DNA of 64,000 bases from Desulfarculus baarsii DSM 2075 (GTDB taxonomy: Bacteria; Desulfobacterota; Desulfarculia; Desulfarculales; Desulfarculaceae). The notes below the pieces were generated by a model, which did no database searches, was not told the DNA's origin, and worked only from the letters and a program-made list of their open reading frames with translations. Each line of letters begins with the position of its first letter. Within the stretch, counting starts at the first letter, position 1. Made by a program: the position numbers and the translations under genes. Positions 1-8,211 of the stretch are shown here, piece by piece. The stretch lies in NCBI RefSeq assembly GCF_000143965.1, contig NC_014365.1, positions 2,073,501-2,137,500 of the forward strand, in the 5' to 3' direction.

Positions 1-1038
1 GGCGCGCACGGGTTCGTTGGAGGCGGTTTTGGCGCCGCTGGGCGGCAGCCAACTGGCCAGTAATTTTACGCTGGCCGGGTCTTCCAACACCCACTGACTG
101 CGCACCAAGCTCAGCGAATCGAGCGCGTGGCCCTGGAAGTATAGCCTGCGCGAGACAGGCAGGGTCTTGCCGTCACGACCGGCGATTTCCAGGTTGGCCA
201 GGACGATCCATTGGTCTCCCGCCCCCCACAAGGCCGCGCCGGTAACCTTCTGGACGACGCCGCCGGCATGGCCCTTGCCGTCCAGCGCGGTCAACCGATT
301 GGGCAAATCCTGCACGCCATCGAAAACGGGGCATCCTCCCTGTTTGACGGCCAAGGCGTGGCTGGCCGACTCTTGTTCCAAGGCGAAATTGCTGAAACGC
401 AGGCGCTGCAGGAACTGGCAGGCCCGCTCCAGATCGGCCGGCTTGGGCAGTTGAAAGCGGTCCAGCACCAGCACCGGCGTGGACTGGTCCCTGATCATCT
501 GGCTGAGGCGGGCCAGGTCGCGGTTGTCCAGGGTGATGCAACCATTGCTGGACCGAGGCCTGAGGTCGCGGTTGGTGCCATGCAGATAAATGCCGTCGCC
601 CTGGCGCCCGTCGACGCAGTCGATGGCGTTGGGATAGTCCAGGTGCAGGGCCCGGTCGCCAAAGACGGTGACTTTGCGGTCTTCGTAGCGGTGAGTGATG
701 AAATAGACGCCTTCGGGGGTCTTCTGGTCGCCGGACTGGGCCTTGTCGCCCTCCTTCTCGCCGGTGCCGCAGGGGAATTCCCACTGCAAGGCCATGTCGC
801 CTAGGTATTTGAAGACCATGGCCCGTTGCAGGGATTTGTCCACCACGATGATGGCTGGATCGTCGACGCGACCCTGGTAGCAATATATAAAAGATGTGGG
901 CTGTTCGGCCGCCGCGGGTTGCGTCTGGGCCGCGCAAGGCGACGACAAGGCCGCGAGCAAAAACGCCGCCAGCGTGAAAAACAGTCCTTGCAATCTGTGA
1001 AGTTGGGGAAAATCTGAGGAAAATCTGTTCCAGATCAT
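1..1038 (-). CDS. L,D-transpeptidase (YkuD family), partial at the left edge
   Basis: Catalyses 3-3 cross-links or lipoprotein anchoring in the peptidoglycan of the periplasm (family knowledge). The minus-strand frame is open to base 1, so the C-terminus is missing. An N-terminal hydrophobic stretch (LQGLFFTLAAFLLAALSS) followed by CAAQ looks like a signal peptide. The catalytic domain starts near AIIVVDKSLQRAMVF, and the YkuD signature is visible as YLHGTN followed by SSNGCITLDN, with the nucleophilic Cys in NGC. About 150 residues follow the catalytic motif and I cannot assign them. The start is uncertain: ATG at 1038 is used, ATG at 1077 is in frame too, and neither has a clear ribosome binding site. 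The gene diverges from fadN. Confidence 0.85.
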   Translation of the reverse strand, partial: MIWNRFSSDFPQLHRLQGLFFTLAAFLLAALSSPCAAQTQPAAAEQPTSFIYCYQGRVDDPAIIVVDKSLQRAMVFKYLGDMALQWEFPCGTGEKEGDKAQSGDQKTPEGVYFITHRYEDRKVTVFGDRALHLDYPNAIDCVDGRQGDGIYLHGTNRDLRPRSSNGCITLDNRDLARLSQMIRDQSTPVLVLDRFQLPKPADLERACQFLQRLRFSNFALEQESASHALAVKQGGCPVFDGVQDLPNRLTALDGKGHAGGVVQKVTGAALWGAGDQWIVLANLEIAGRDGKTLPVSRRLYFQGHALDSLSLVRSQWVLEDPASVKLLASWLPPSGAKTASNEPVRA

Positions 1039-1146
1039 CGAGATAGCCCGGATTACATTCGAGTTGAAAAGCTGCATTGTGCCAATGTTGCCAAATAGAT
1101 GGTGCAGTTCATACCATATGATCACGTCAAATGGAAGAGGCTTTGA

Positions 1147-1170
1147 TTAATTTCACATCAGTGAAATTAA
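1147..1170. promoter_or_regulatory. Perfect 10+4+10 palindrome, probable operator
   Basis: TTAATTTCAC, spacer ATCA, then GTGAAATTAA: all ten base pairs match. It sits about 110 bases upstream of the L,D-transpeptidase start and about 175 bases upstream of the fadN promoter. It is AT-rich with no T tract, so it reads as a binding site for a dimeric regulator and not a terminator. The regulator is unknown. Confidence 0.5.
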
Positions 1171-1343
1171 CTGGTAGCCCCACTGCCGTCATCAATCGTC
1201 CGCGACCCTCAAGTGGCCGAATGGGCCGGCAAAACGAAATGTCATTATGCAGACGTTACCACAACATCAATATCCGGGGCAAATCGCTTCGATCCGGCGG
1301 CCGCGCTTTCGGCCGATCCGACCGCGCCACCGGTAAAAAACGG

Positions 1344-1371
1344 TTGACAGCCCCCCGCGCCGCGTGATAAT
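1344..1371 (+). promoter_or_regulatory. Sigma70-type promoter of fadNA
   Basis: TTGACA at 1344-1349 and GATAAT at 1366-1371 with a 16-base spacer; TAATTT at 1368-1373 is an alternative -10. Transcription would start close to 1378, immediately before the inverted repeat at 1384-1401, leaving a leader of roughly 140 bases before fadN. Confidence 0.7.
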
Positions 1372-1383
1372 TTTCGCCACTAC

Positions 1384-1401
1384 TGAATGACACTTCATTC
1401 A
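1384..1401. promoter_or_regulatory. FadR (TetR-family)-like operator
   Basis: TGAATGACACTTCATTCA: perfect 7-base arms TGAATGA and TCATTCA separated by 4 bases. Arm sequence and spacing agree with the recalled consensus of the Bacillus TetR-family FadR operator, which represses fad genes and is released by long-chain acyl-CoA. The position, just downstream of the -10 of a fadN-fadA operon, fits repression. That the regulator here is a FadR orthologue is inference; no such gene is in the window. Confidence 0.65.
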
Positions 1402-1520
1402 CACAGAGCAGTCTGCCGACCAGGGCTGATTCAAAAGATCCAGGCCCCTCGCTGGCGGCCCAGGCCGCCGCTGGCCGCGGGCCGATGATTTCAAGCTGCC
1501 CTTCCAAGGAGGTTTTGCAC

Positions 1521-3956
1521 ATGTCCCTCGAAATCAAGAAAGTGGGCGTCATTGGCGCTGGCGTGATGGGTGCGACCATCGCCGCTCACATGGCCAGCGT
1601 GGGTCTGCCCACGGTGCTGTTGGACATCGTTCCGTTCAAGATGCCCGACGAATTGGCCAAAAAAGGCGTCAAGGAAGATTCCAAGGCGTTCCGCAATTTC
1701 TTCGCGGCCAAAGGCCTCGAAGGCGTCAAGAAGTCCAAGCCCGCCTCCTTCTACACCCCCGATGACGCCGAGTTGGTGAGCATCGGCAACCTGGAGGACG
1801 ATTTCGACAAGTTGGCTGATTGCGACTGGATCGTCGAGGTCGTCGTCGAGCTGCTCAACATCAAAAAAGACCTGCTTTCGCGCATCGACAAAGTGCGCAA
1901 GCCCGGCGCCATCGTCACCACCAACACTAGCGGCATCTCCGTGGCCGCCATGAGCGCCCATCTCAGCGAAGATTTCCAGAAGCACTTCTTTGGCACCCAC
2001 TACTTCAACCCGCCCCGCTACATGAAGTTGTTCGAGATCATCCCCGGTCCCAAGACCGACCAGGCGGTTCTGGACGACATGGCCAAGTTCGCCGAGGAAA
2101 AGCTGGGCAAGGGCGTGGTCTGGGCCAAGGACACCCCCAACTTCATCGCCAACCGCGTGGGCATCTTCGCGGGTAACTACATCAACAAGCTCATCGACGA
2201 GATGGACCTGACCTTCGAGGAAGTCGACGCCCTGACCGGCCCGGTCATCGGCCACCCCAAGATGGCTTCCTACAAGCTCAGCGACCTGGTCGGCCTGGAC
2301 ACCTCCGTCCACGTGGCCGACAACGTCTATGAAGGCGCGCCCAACGACGAGCGCCGCGAGATCTTCACCGCCCCGGCGTGGATCAAGAAGATGCTCGAAA
2401 TGGGCCTGCTGGGCAACAAGACCAAGGCCGGCTTCTACAAGAAGGCCAAGGACGCCAACGGCAAGAAGGTCACCCTGGTTCTCGACCGCAAGACCATGGA
2501 GTACCGCGAGCCGATCAAGCCTCAGTTCGAGTCGCTGGACGCCGCCAAGAAGGCCGGTGGCCTGACCGAAAAGATGAAGACCCTCTACTACGGGACCGAC
2601 AAGGCCGCCGAGTTCAACTTCAAGTCCCAGAGCGAGATCCTGCTCTACGCGGCCAACCGCATCCCCGAGATCGCCGATGACGTGGTCAACATCGACAACG
2701 CCATGAAGTGGGGCTTCAACTGGAAGCTCGGCCCCTTCGAGACCTGGGACGCCCTGGGAGTCGAGGAGTCGGCGGCCAAGATGAAGCAGGCCGGTTACAA
2801 GATTCCGGCGTGGGTCGAAGAGATGCTGGCCGGCGGCAACAAGACCTTCTACAAGAAGGAAATCGGCAAGCTGCTCTACTATGACCTGGCCAGCAAGTCC
2901 TACCAGGATGTGCCCGTCAGCGCCGACATCATTCTGCTGCCCTCGCTCAAAGAGCGCAACAAGGTCGTGGCCAGCAACAGCGAAGCCACCCTCATCGACC
3001 TGGGCGACGGCGTGGCCTGCCTCGAATTCCACAGCAAGATGAACGCCCTGGGCGACGACATGGTCAGCATGATCGGCCAGGCCTGCGACATCGTCATGGA
3101 AAAGTTCGACGGCATGGTCATCGCCAACCATGGCAACGCCTTCAGCGCCGGCGCCAACATCTTCTTCGTGCTGGTCGGCGCCATGGAGAAGAAGTTCGAC
3201 CAGATCGAACAGGGCGTCAAGACCCTGCAAGACACCCTGATGAAGATGAAGTACCTGCCCAAGCCGGTGGTGGCTGCGCCCCACGCCATGGCCCTGGGCG
3301 GCGGTTGCGAGATCTGCCTGCACTCCGACAAGGTTGTCGGCGCGGCCGAGACCTACGCCGGTCTGGTCGAGGTGGGCGTGGGCCTGCTGCCGGCCGGTGG
3401 CGGCACCAAGGAGTTGCTGATCCGCAACACCCACGAGCGCGTCTTCACGGTCGGCAAGGGCGGCTTGGTCTCCAAGGAGATCTGGCTGCTGCCCTTCGTG
3501 GCCCGGGCCTTCCAGAACATCGCCACGGCCAAGGTGGGCACCAGCTTCCGCGACGTGCAGAAGGCCGGCATCTTCCGCGACAGCGACGTGATGGTTCCCA
3601 ACGCCGACTACCGCATCAAGAAGGCCAAGGACATGGTTCTGGCCATGAACCTGGTCGGCTACGAGCCGCCCAAGCCGTTGAACAAGATTCGCGTCATGGG
3701 CCGCGACGCCCTGGCGGTGTTCAAGTATGGCCTCTACAACATGAACAAGTCCGGCTACGCCACGCCTTACGACGTGGTGGTGGGCACCGAGGTCGCCCGC
3801 GTGCTGACCGGCGGCGACGTGTTGGCCGACACCTTCGTGTCCGAGCAGCACCTGCTGGATCTGGAGCGCGAATCGTTTGTGCGCCTGTGCGGCAACAAGC
3901 AGACCCAGGACCGCATGGAGCACATGCTCAAGACCGGCAAGCCCCTGCGCAACTAG
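1521..3956 (+). CDS. fadN: 3-hydroxyacyl-CoA dehydrogenase / enoyl-CoA hydratase (FadN type)
   Basis: Bifunctional beta-oxidation enzyme of 811 residues that hydrates enoyl-CoA and oxidises 3-hydroxyacyl-CoA with NAD. The dehydrogenase comes first: the Rossmann motif GAGVMG lies at residues 12-17, followed by the FGTHYFNPPRYMKLFEIIPG segment typical of the family. The hydratase/crotonase domain is C-terminal, with GNAFSAGANIFF near 538 and MALGGGCEICLHSDK near 592. This order matches Bacillus FadN and is the reverse of enterobacterial FadB. ATG 1521 is chosen because AGGAGG (1507-1512) precedes it by 8 bases and translation begins right at the Rossmann strand. It is followed by fadA. Confidence 0.95.
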   Translation: MSLEIKKVGVIGAGVMGATIAAHMASVGLPTVLLDIVPFKMPDELAKKGVKEDSKAFRNFFAAKGLEGVKKSKPASFYTPDDAELVSIGNLEDDFDKLADCDWIVEVVVELLNIKKDLLSRIDKVRKPGAIVTTNTSGISVAAMSAHLSEDFQKHFFGTHYFNPPRYMKLFEIIPGPKTDQAVLDDMAKFAEEKLGKGVVWAKDTPNFIANRVGIFAGNYINKLIDEMDLTFEEVDALTGPVIGHPKMASYKLSDLVGLDTSVHVADNVYEGAPNDERREIFTAPAWIKKMLEMGLLGNKTKAGFYKKAKDANGKKVTLVLDRKTMEYREPIKPQFESLDAAKKAGGLTEKMKTLYYGTDKAAEFNFKSQSEILLYAANRIPEIADDVVNIDNAMKWGFNWKLGPFETWDALGVEESAAKMKQAGYKIPAWVEEMLAGGNKTFYKKEIGKLLYYDLASKSYQDVPVSADIILLPSLKERNKVVASNSEATLIDLGDGVACLEFHSKMNALGDDMVSMIGQACDIVMEKFDGMVIANHGNAFSAGANIFFVLVGAMEKKFDQIEQGVKTLQDTLMKMKYLPKPVVAAPHAMALGGGCEICLHSDKVVGAAETYAGLVEVGVGLLPAGGGTKELLIRNTHERVFTVGKGGLVSKEIWLLPFVARAFQNIATAKVGTSFRDVQKAGIFRDSDVMVPNADYRIKKAKDMVLAMNLVGYEPPKPLNKIRVMGRDALAVFKYGLYNMNKSGYATPYDVVVGTEVARVLTGGDVLADTFVSEQHLLDLERESFVRLCGNKQTQDRMEHMLKTGKPLRN

Positions 3957-4081
3957 GCTTTGTCGGAGGAAAAAGACGGGAGACGGGTCGCCTGGCTGAT
4001 CATCAACGCTTCGCGCCCGCAACGGCGGCCCCTTCTCCTGTTACACATATATTGCCTGTCAGGTAATTTAGGAGGATTCCA

Positions 4082-5269
4082 ATGAAAGAAGCCGTGATCG
4101 TCGCGGCCTGCAGGACCGCCGTCGGACGCGCCCCCCGGGGAACCCTGCGTCACACCCGGCCTGAATACATGGGCTCCGTGGTTCTCCAGGAAGTCATCAA
4201 AAGAACCCCCGGCCTGGACCCCAAGGAAATCGACGACGTGGTCATCGGTTGCTCCTTCCCCGAGGCCGAGCAGGGCATGAACATGGCCCGCGTGCTGATC
4301 CAGAAGCTGGGTCTGCCCGATGACATCTCCGGCATCACCATCAACCGCTTCTGCTCCTCGGGCCTCAACGCCATCTCCATGGCGGCCGAGCGCATCATGG
4401 TCGGCGCGGCCGACGTGATGGTGGCCGGCGGCGTGGAGTCGATGAGCATGGTGCCCATGGGCGGCAACATCATGAGCGTCGAGCCCGAGATCGCCGGCTC
4501 CCGCCCCTGGGATCTGGAGGGCATGGGCATGACGGCCGAGAACGTTTCGGCCGACTTCAACGTCTCCCGCGAGGACCAGGACGCCTTTGCCGTCGAGTCC
4601 AACAACAAGGCCCTGGCCGCCATCAAGAGCGGCGCGTTCAAGGACGAGATCGTCCCCCTGACCGTGACCAAGCAGCGCCAGAAGGCCAATGGCTCCTTCG
4701 AGCTTTATGATGAAATCTTCGACACCGACGAGTGCCCCCGCGGCGCCACCCTGGAGGGCCTGGCCAAACTGAAGCCGGCCTTCAAGGTGGGCGGTTGCGT
4801 GACCGCCGGCAACGCCAGCCAGACCAGCGACGGCGCGGCCGCGGTGATGTTGATGAGCAAGGAAAAGGCCAAGGCCCTTGGCCTGAAGCCCATGGCTACC
4901 TACCGCGGCTTCGCCGTGGGCGGCGTGCCGGGCAAGTACATGGGCATCGGCCCGGTGAAGGCCATTCCCAAGGCCCTGAAGATCACCGGCCTGAGCCTTT
5001 CCGACATCAACCTGATCGAGCTCAACGAGGCCTTCGCGGCCCAGGCCCTCTATTGCATCCGCGAGCTGGGCCTGAACAAAGACCTCATCAACCCCCACGG
5101 CGGCGCCATTGCTTTGGGCCACCCCCTGGGTTGCACCGGCGCCAAGCTGACCACCCAGCTGCTCTACGAAATGAACCGTCGTGGCCCCGAGTGCCGTTAC
5201 GGCCTGGTCTCGATGTGCATCGGCCTGGGCATGGGCGCGGCCGGCATCTTCGAGAAAGAACAGTACTAG
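4082..5269 (+). CDS. fadA: Acetyl-CoA C-acyltransferase (thiolase)
   Basis: Cleaves 3-ketoacyl-CoA with CoA in the last step of beta-oxidation. It has 395 residues, normal for thiolases. The nucleophilic Cys is C91 in [11 protein letters not shown]; the C-terminal active-site elements [20 protein letters not shown] and the late Cys in [16 protein letters not shown] are intact. AGGAGG lies just upstream of the ATG. It sits 125 bases after fadN on the same strand, giving the complete FadN-FadA pair as in the Bacillus fadNA operon. Confidence 0.95.
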   Translation: MKEAVIVAACRTAVGRAPRGTLRHTRPEYMGSVVLQEVIKRTPGLDPKEIDDVVIGCSFPEAEQGMNMARVLIQKLGLPDDISGITINRFCSSGLNAISMAAERIMVGAADVMVAGGVESMSMVPMGGNIMSVEPEIAGSRPWDLEGMGMTAENVSADFNVSREDQDAFAVESNNKALAAIKSGAFKDEIVPLTVTKQRQKANGSFELYDEIFDTDECPRGATLEGLAKLKPAFKVGGCVTAGNASQTSDGAAAVMLMSKEKAKALGLKPMATYRGFAVGGVPGKYMGIGPVKAIPKALKITGLSLSDINLIELNEAFAAQALYCIRELGLNKDLINPHGGAIALGHPLGCTGAKLTTQLLYEMNRRGPECRYGLVSMCIGLGMGAAGIFEKEQY

Positions 5270-5280
5270 CATTCCCGCGC

Positions 5281-5303
5281 GGGAGGGGGCTCTGTCCCCT
5301 CCC
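5281..5303 (+). terminator. Possible terminator hairpin after fadA
   Basis: GGGAGGGG (5281-5288) pairs perfectly with CCCCTCCC (5296-5303) around a 7-base loop, 11 bases after the fadA stop. No T tract follows; an A8 run lies downstream. A second, imperfect hairpin (GGGCGGA 5321-5327 with TCCGCCC 5360-5366) follows. Termination here is plausible but not of the classic type. Confidence 0.4.
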
Positions 5304-5453
5304 GGTGGACAAAAAAAATTGGGCGGATGCGTCGTTTTCGGGGTTCCCGAATTGGCGCTTCCGCCCGATTCTTTGGGGCGTTTGGTTGTGCGTGCCTGGT
5401 AACAGCTTGAAATGTCGGACGATAAAAAAAATAGTTTCGACGCGATTTTTTAT

Positions 5454-5482
5454 TAAAGTTTAAGGAACCGGCTGCCGATTAA
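5454..5482 (+). promoter_or_regulatory. Sigma-28 (FliA)-type promoter
   Basis: TAAAGTTT at 5454-5461, a 12-base spacer, then GCCGATTAA at 5474-5482. The flagellar sigma-28 consensus is TAAAGTTT-N11-GCCGATAA; this differs by one extra spacer base and one inserted T. It lies about 55 bases upstream of the small gene at 5537 and upstream of a flagellar rod/hook gene, so the context agrees. Confidence 0.7.
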
Positions 5483-5536
5483 CAATATAGGAAAATTGTA
5501 ACCAATGGCTTGATACACTAACGTGGCGAAATTCAA

Positions 5537-5872
5537 ATGGTTGATTTCCCCACATATCTACGGCCGGTAGACCTTCGGGTGGACAAGAAGCCACAGGTCC
5601 GCCAGAATGGCGGCGAGCAATCATCCGGCCAAACCGCGGCCCAGGCCGCCAGCCACGAGGGCCAGCGTTCCGCCGACAAGGTGCGGTTGCTTTTCCCCCG
5701 CATCGCGGCCATGCAAGGCCTGGAAGAAGCGCCCGGCCTTCAAGAGGCCGAGGATGCCTTGGCCCAGCTCCGGGAAGACCTGCCATCCGCCGGGCAGTTG
5801 GTCGGGCAGATTCACGAATTCGCCGACCGTCGCCGCATAATCTCCCTGCTGGCTCCGCTGCTCGATTGCTAG
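5537..5872 (+). CDS. Small hypothetical protein, possibly FlgM-like
   Basis: 111 residues. The first half is polar and low in structure (VDKKPQVRQNGGEQSSGQ); the second half is predicted helical, with ADKVRLLFPRIAAM and QLVGQIHEFADRRRIISLL. That layout, the location just downstream of a sigma-28-like promoter and the flagellar gene 62 bases on suggest an anti-sigma-28 (FlgM) type protein, but I see no decisive motif. The ribosome binding site before ATG 5537 is weak, so the start may lie further in. Confidence 0.5.
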   Translation: MVDFPTYLRPVDLRVDKKPQVRQNGGEQSSGQTAAQAASHEGQRSADKVRLLFPRIAAMQGLEEAPGLQEAEDALAQLREDLPSAGQLVGQIHEFADRRRIISLLAPLLDC

Positions 5873-5934
5873 CCCCTTTTTTCTTTGGCTTCATAGAGTA
5901 TAATTTCATCAGGCACAAGCAACGGGAGGACGCC

Positions 5935-6654
5935 ATGATCATCGACGGCATCGCCGCCGGCATCTCGGGCATGAACGCCGCTGTTCGTCGCCTCAACCAG
6001 TCAGCCAACAACCTGGCCAACATCTCCACCCCCGGATACGTGCCGAGCCGCGTCGAGCAAGCCGATCTGGCTGGCGGCGGCGTGGCCGTGGTCGGCCAGA
6101 CCGCCCTGGCCAGCGGGCCAATCGTCAGCACGGGCAACGCCCTGGATCTGGCCATCGACGGGGCGGGCTATTTCGTGTTGCAAGACGCGGACGGCAACGA
6201 GCTTTACACCAGGGCCGGCAATTTTTCCCTGAACGCCGATGGCCAGTTGGTCGATCAGACTGGCCGCCTTGTGCAGGCCGAAGGCTTTCAGGCTCCTCAA
6301 GGCACGGCGCAGATCCAGGTCGGGGCCGACGGCGTCGTGCAGGCCCTGGGCGCCGACGACGCGGTGCTGGCCGAGGGCCAATTGCAGATAGCCACCTTCG
6401 CCAACCCTGGCGGCTTGCGGGCCGTGGGCGGCAACGCCTTCCAAGCCACCGACGCTTCCGGCCCGGCGGTGATCGACGCGGCCGGCCAGCCGGGTTATGG
6501 CGCGATAGCCTCTGGCGCGCTGCAGACTTCGGGCACCGACATCGTCAGCGAGATGGTCGGCCAGATCACCGCCCAGCGCTCCTTCGAGGCCAACCTGAAG
6601 ACCATCCGCACCGGTGACGAAATGCTGGGCACGATCTTGGATATCGTTGGTTGA
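5935..6654 (+). CDS. Flagellar hook-basal body protein (FlgE/F/G family)
   Basis: Axial component of the flagellar rod or hook, 239 residues. The N-terminal heptad region contains SANNLANISTPGY, the family signature; the C-terminal partner helix VSEMVGQITAQRSFEANLKT is also present. The middle (residues ~70-125) has the LDLAIDGAGYFVLQDADG and LYTRAGNFSLNADGQLVD strands seen in FlgF and FlgG. GGGAGG stands 6 bases before the ATG, and a perfect TATAAT occurs at 5899-5904 without a good -35. It is slightly shorter than typical FlgG, and no other rod, ring or hook gene lies next to it. FlgF or FlgG cannot be decided from one gene. Confidence 0.85.
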   Translation: MIIDGIAAGISGMNAAVRRLNQSANNLANISTPGYVPSRVEQADLAGGGVAVVGQTALASGPIVSTGNALDLAIDGAGYFVLQDADGNELYTRAGNFSLNADGQLVDQTGRLVQAEGFQAPQGTAQIQVGADGVVQALGADDAVLAEGQLQIATFANPGGLRAVGGNAFQATDASGPAVIDAAGQPGYGAIASGALQTSGTDIVSEMVGQITAQRSFEANLKTIRTGDEMLGTILDIVG

Positions 6655-6711
6655 AACTTGATTCGGTATTTGATTCGCGCTGTTGGGCAGTTTAACGGAG
6701 GTTTGTTATCA

Positions 6712-7005
6712 ATGAAGCACTTCATCATGGCGGCACTGTTGATCATCGCCCTCGCGGCGGCCGAGCCTTCCTGGGCCGGGCCGGAAAACCGCTCGCTGAA
6801 CCCCGGCGGGGCCTGCTGCGCGCCGCCCCGCTTCCAGATTTTCGAAGCGCCCAAGCCCTATGGCGGCTTGATCATGGTAGACACCCAGACCGGCCAGAGT
6901 TGGCAGCGCATCAAGATCAACACGCCGGCGGGCATTCGCGTGCGCTGGCTCAAGGTGCCCATGATCGAAGACCTGCCTCAAGGCCAAGTCATTCTCTGGG
7001 ATTAA
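6712..7005 (+). CDS. Small exported protein of unknown function
   Basis: 97 residues. MKHFIMAALLIIALAAAEPSWA is a clear Sec signal peptide with an Ala-X-Ala-like cleavage site. The mature part has an adjacent Cys pair (GGACCAPPRFQIF) and a compact C-terminal region (TGQSWQRIKINTPAGIRVRW). GGAGG lies about 11 bases upstream of ATG 6712, which is preferred over the longer frame beginning at 6658. It lies 57 bases after the flagellar gene and may share its transcript. I do not recognise the family. The stop overlaps that of the convergent HAD gene by 4 bases. Confidence 0.7.
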   Translation: MKHFIMAALLIIALAAAEPSWAGPENRSLNPGGACCAPPRFQIFEAPKPYGGLIMVDTQTGQSWQRIKINTPAGIRVRWLKVPMIEDLPQGQVILWD

Positions 7006-7706
7006 TCCCGGCCCCGTAAATGCCGCGTCAGTTGGGCCAGGTCGGCGAAGACGCGATGAGCCATGGCCAAGTGATGGGCCGCCAACGTGCTACCCACGGC
7101 GTAACACGTCGCGCCGGCGGCCTGGGCCGAGCGAATGCCGGCCGGCGCGTTTTCGATCACCAGGCAAGAACTTGGCCCCAGCCCCAGCTTGGCCGCCGCC
7201 CGCAGGTATGGCTCGGGGTGGGGCTTGTGACGCGCAACCTCATCGGCGCTGACAATGCAGGCGAATTGCCCGGCCAGCTCCGCGCCCAGGGCGCCGCGCA
7301 CCACCTCCAGCCGCGAGCTGGTGACCAGGGCCGTGGGCACGCCCTCGCGCCCCAACCATTCGATCAGCTCCACCGCCGCCGGAAACGGCCTCACATCGGC
7401 GGCGCATCGTTCGATGAACATGCGCCGTTGGGCCGCCAGCATGCGTTCCATGGCGGCCCGCAGGGCGGCGGCGTCCGCCATTGCAAGCCGCCCTACCCCG
7501 TCGGCCAGTTCCGCCAACACCTCGAAGCCCAGGCAGCCTTCGTTTTGCAGGATGAACTCCAACGAGGCGTCGAAGCCCTCGGCGGCCATGACCTCGCGCC
7601 AGCAGGCTGCGTGCTGGACCATGGAGTCCAGCACCACGCCGTCCATGTCCAACAGCACGGCGGCGAAATCGGCCAACCCTTTGTCTGTCCCGCTCATGGT
7701 CATCAT
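7002..7706 (-). CDS. HAD-superfamily hydrolase (beta-phosphoglucomutase/phosphatase-like)
   Basis: Phosphotransfer enzyme of the HAD superfamily, about 234 residues. Motif I is LLDMDGVVLDS with two Asp; motif II Ser/Thr lies in ALVTSS; the Lys of motif III is in HKPHPEPYLRAA; motif IV acid is in CLVIENAPAG. A cap domain between motifs I and II (residues ~20-95) places it in subfamily IA with PgmB, Gph and YcjU types. The substrate cannot be deduced. Several ATGs cluster at 7697-7706; 7706 has GAAGGG a few bases upstream. It lies downstream of the tRNA-Cys terminator. Confidence 0.85.
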   Translation of the reverse strand: MMTMSGTDKGLADFAAVLLDMDGVVLDSMVQHAACWREVMAAEGFDASLEFILQNEGCLGFEVLAELADGVGRLAMADAAALRAAMERMLAAQRRMFIERCAADVRPFPAAVELIEWLGREGVPTALVTSSRLEVVRGALGAELAGQFACIVSADEVARHKPHPEPYLRAAAKLGLGPSSCLVIENAPAGIRSAQAAGATCYAVGSTLAAHHLAMAHRVFADLAQLTRHLRGRD

Positions 7707-7764
7707 TGGCCCTTCAACGCTGGCCCTTTCACGCGGCGCGCCAATCCGGCCGCGGGAAAACAAA

Positions 7765-7790
7765 AGGGCTGGGCCGTCAAGCCCAACCCT
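7765..7790 (-). terminator. Rho-independent terminator of tRNA-Cys
   Basis: On the minus strand AGGGTTGGGC pairs with GCCCAGCCCT (one G-U pair) around a 6-base loop, followed by TTTTGTTTT. It lies 13 bases beyond the tRNA-Cys 3' end. Confidence 0.8.
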
Positions 7791-7802
7791 TTATTTTCGC
7801 TT

Positions 7803-7877
7803 TGGAGGCGGCGACCGGATTTGAACCGGTGAATAACGGATTTGCAGTCCGCTGCCTTACCACTTGGCTACGCCGCC
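7803..7877 (-). tRNA. tRNA-Cys (anticodon GCA)
   Basis: On the minus strand the acceptor arm GGCGGCG pairs with CGCCGCC, the discriminator is U and CCA is encoded. The D arm contains AGCCAAGTGGTAAGGCA, the anticodon loop GACTGCAAATC gives anticodon GCA, and the T arm is CCGGTTCGAATCCGG. Length is 75 nt including CCA. Confidence 0.97.
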
Positions 7878-7933
7878 ACAAAGGCTTTTTGTCTTTTGGT
7901 TCGCGATGTTATCGAACCTCCAAAACAGGTGCA

Positions 7934-7962
7934 ATCATATATGCGGCGGCCGATCGTGTCAA
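7934..7962 (-). promoter_or_regulatory. Sigma70 promoter of tRNA-Cys
   Basis: Read on the minus strand: TTGACA (7962-7957), 17-base spacer, TATGAT (7939-7934). This is near consensus and would give a transcript start about 50 bases before the mature tRNA 5' end. Confidence 0.8.
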
Positions 7963-8175
7963 GCTCTTTAGCGAAAGCTTTGTGACGCAACATGCGCCTG
8001 CCTTGGGGCAAGTCGCCTGCTCGTGGCCCCAACCTTCAAGGCGAAAAGGCAACATCCAGGGGCTGGAGCGCGCATGCTAAAATAAAAAGGGCTGGCCCGA
8101 CCCATGGTGACGCTTGGCCTCGTCGATGCCCCGCGGCCAACCAACGTGATGCGCGCGCCCAACCGCCAATATCCC

Positions 8176-8211
8176 AAAAAAAAGGCCAGCCCCAAAAAAA
8201 AGGCCAGCCCC
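8176..8211. repeat. Tandem duplication of an 18-bp terminator segment
   Basis: The 18-base unit A8-GGCCAGCCCC occurs twice head to tail (8176-8193 and 8194-8211) with no mismatch. Each unit contains one arm and the T tract (minus strand) of the tRNA-Gly terminator. Confidence 0.9.

Larger units (their letters stand above)
1039..1520. other. Intergenic regulatory region between divergent genes
   Basis: About 480 bases with no convincing gene; a 78-codon plus-strand frame at 1131-1367 has no family resemblance. It holds a perfect AT-rich palindrome (1147-1170), a sigma70-type promoter (1344-1371) and a FadR-like inverted repeat (1384-1401), listed separately. Confidence 0.6.

Noticed and set aside
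173-937. Arg/Pro-rich minus-strand frame at the left edge
   Set aside because: The neighbouring frame on the same strand encodes the L,D-transpeptidase with its catalytic motif; this one is a shifted shadow.
1131-1367. 78-codon plus-strand frame in the fadN upstream region
   Set aside because: No ribosome binding site or recognisable sequence; it runs across the palindrome and the promoter -35.
1491-4022. Long minus-strand frame of 843 codons opposite fadN
   Set aside because: Its translation is rich in His/Ala/Gly/Val with no motif and is the mirror of a highly GC-biased true gene.
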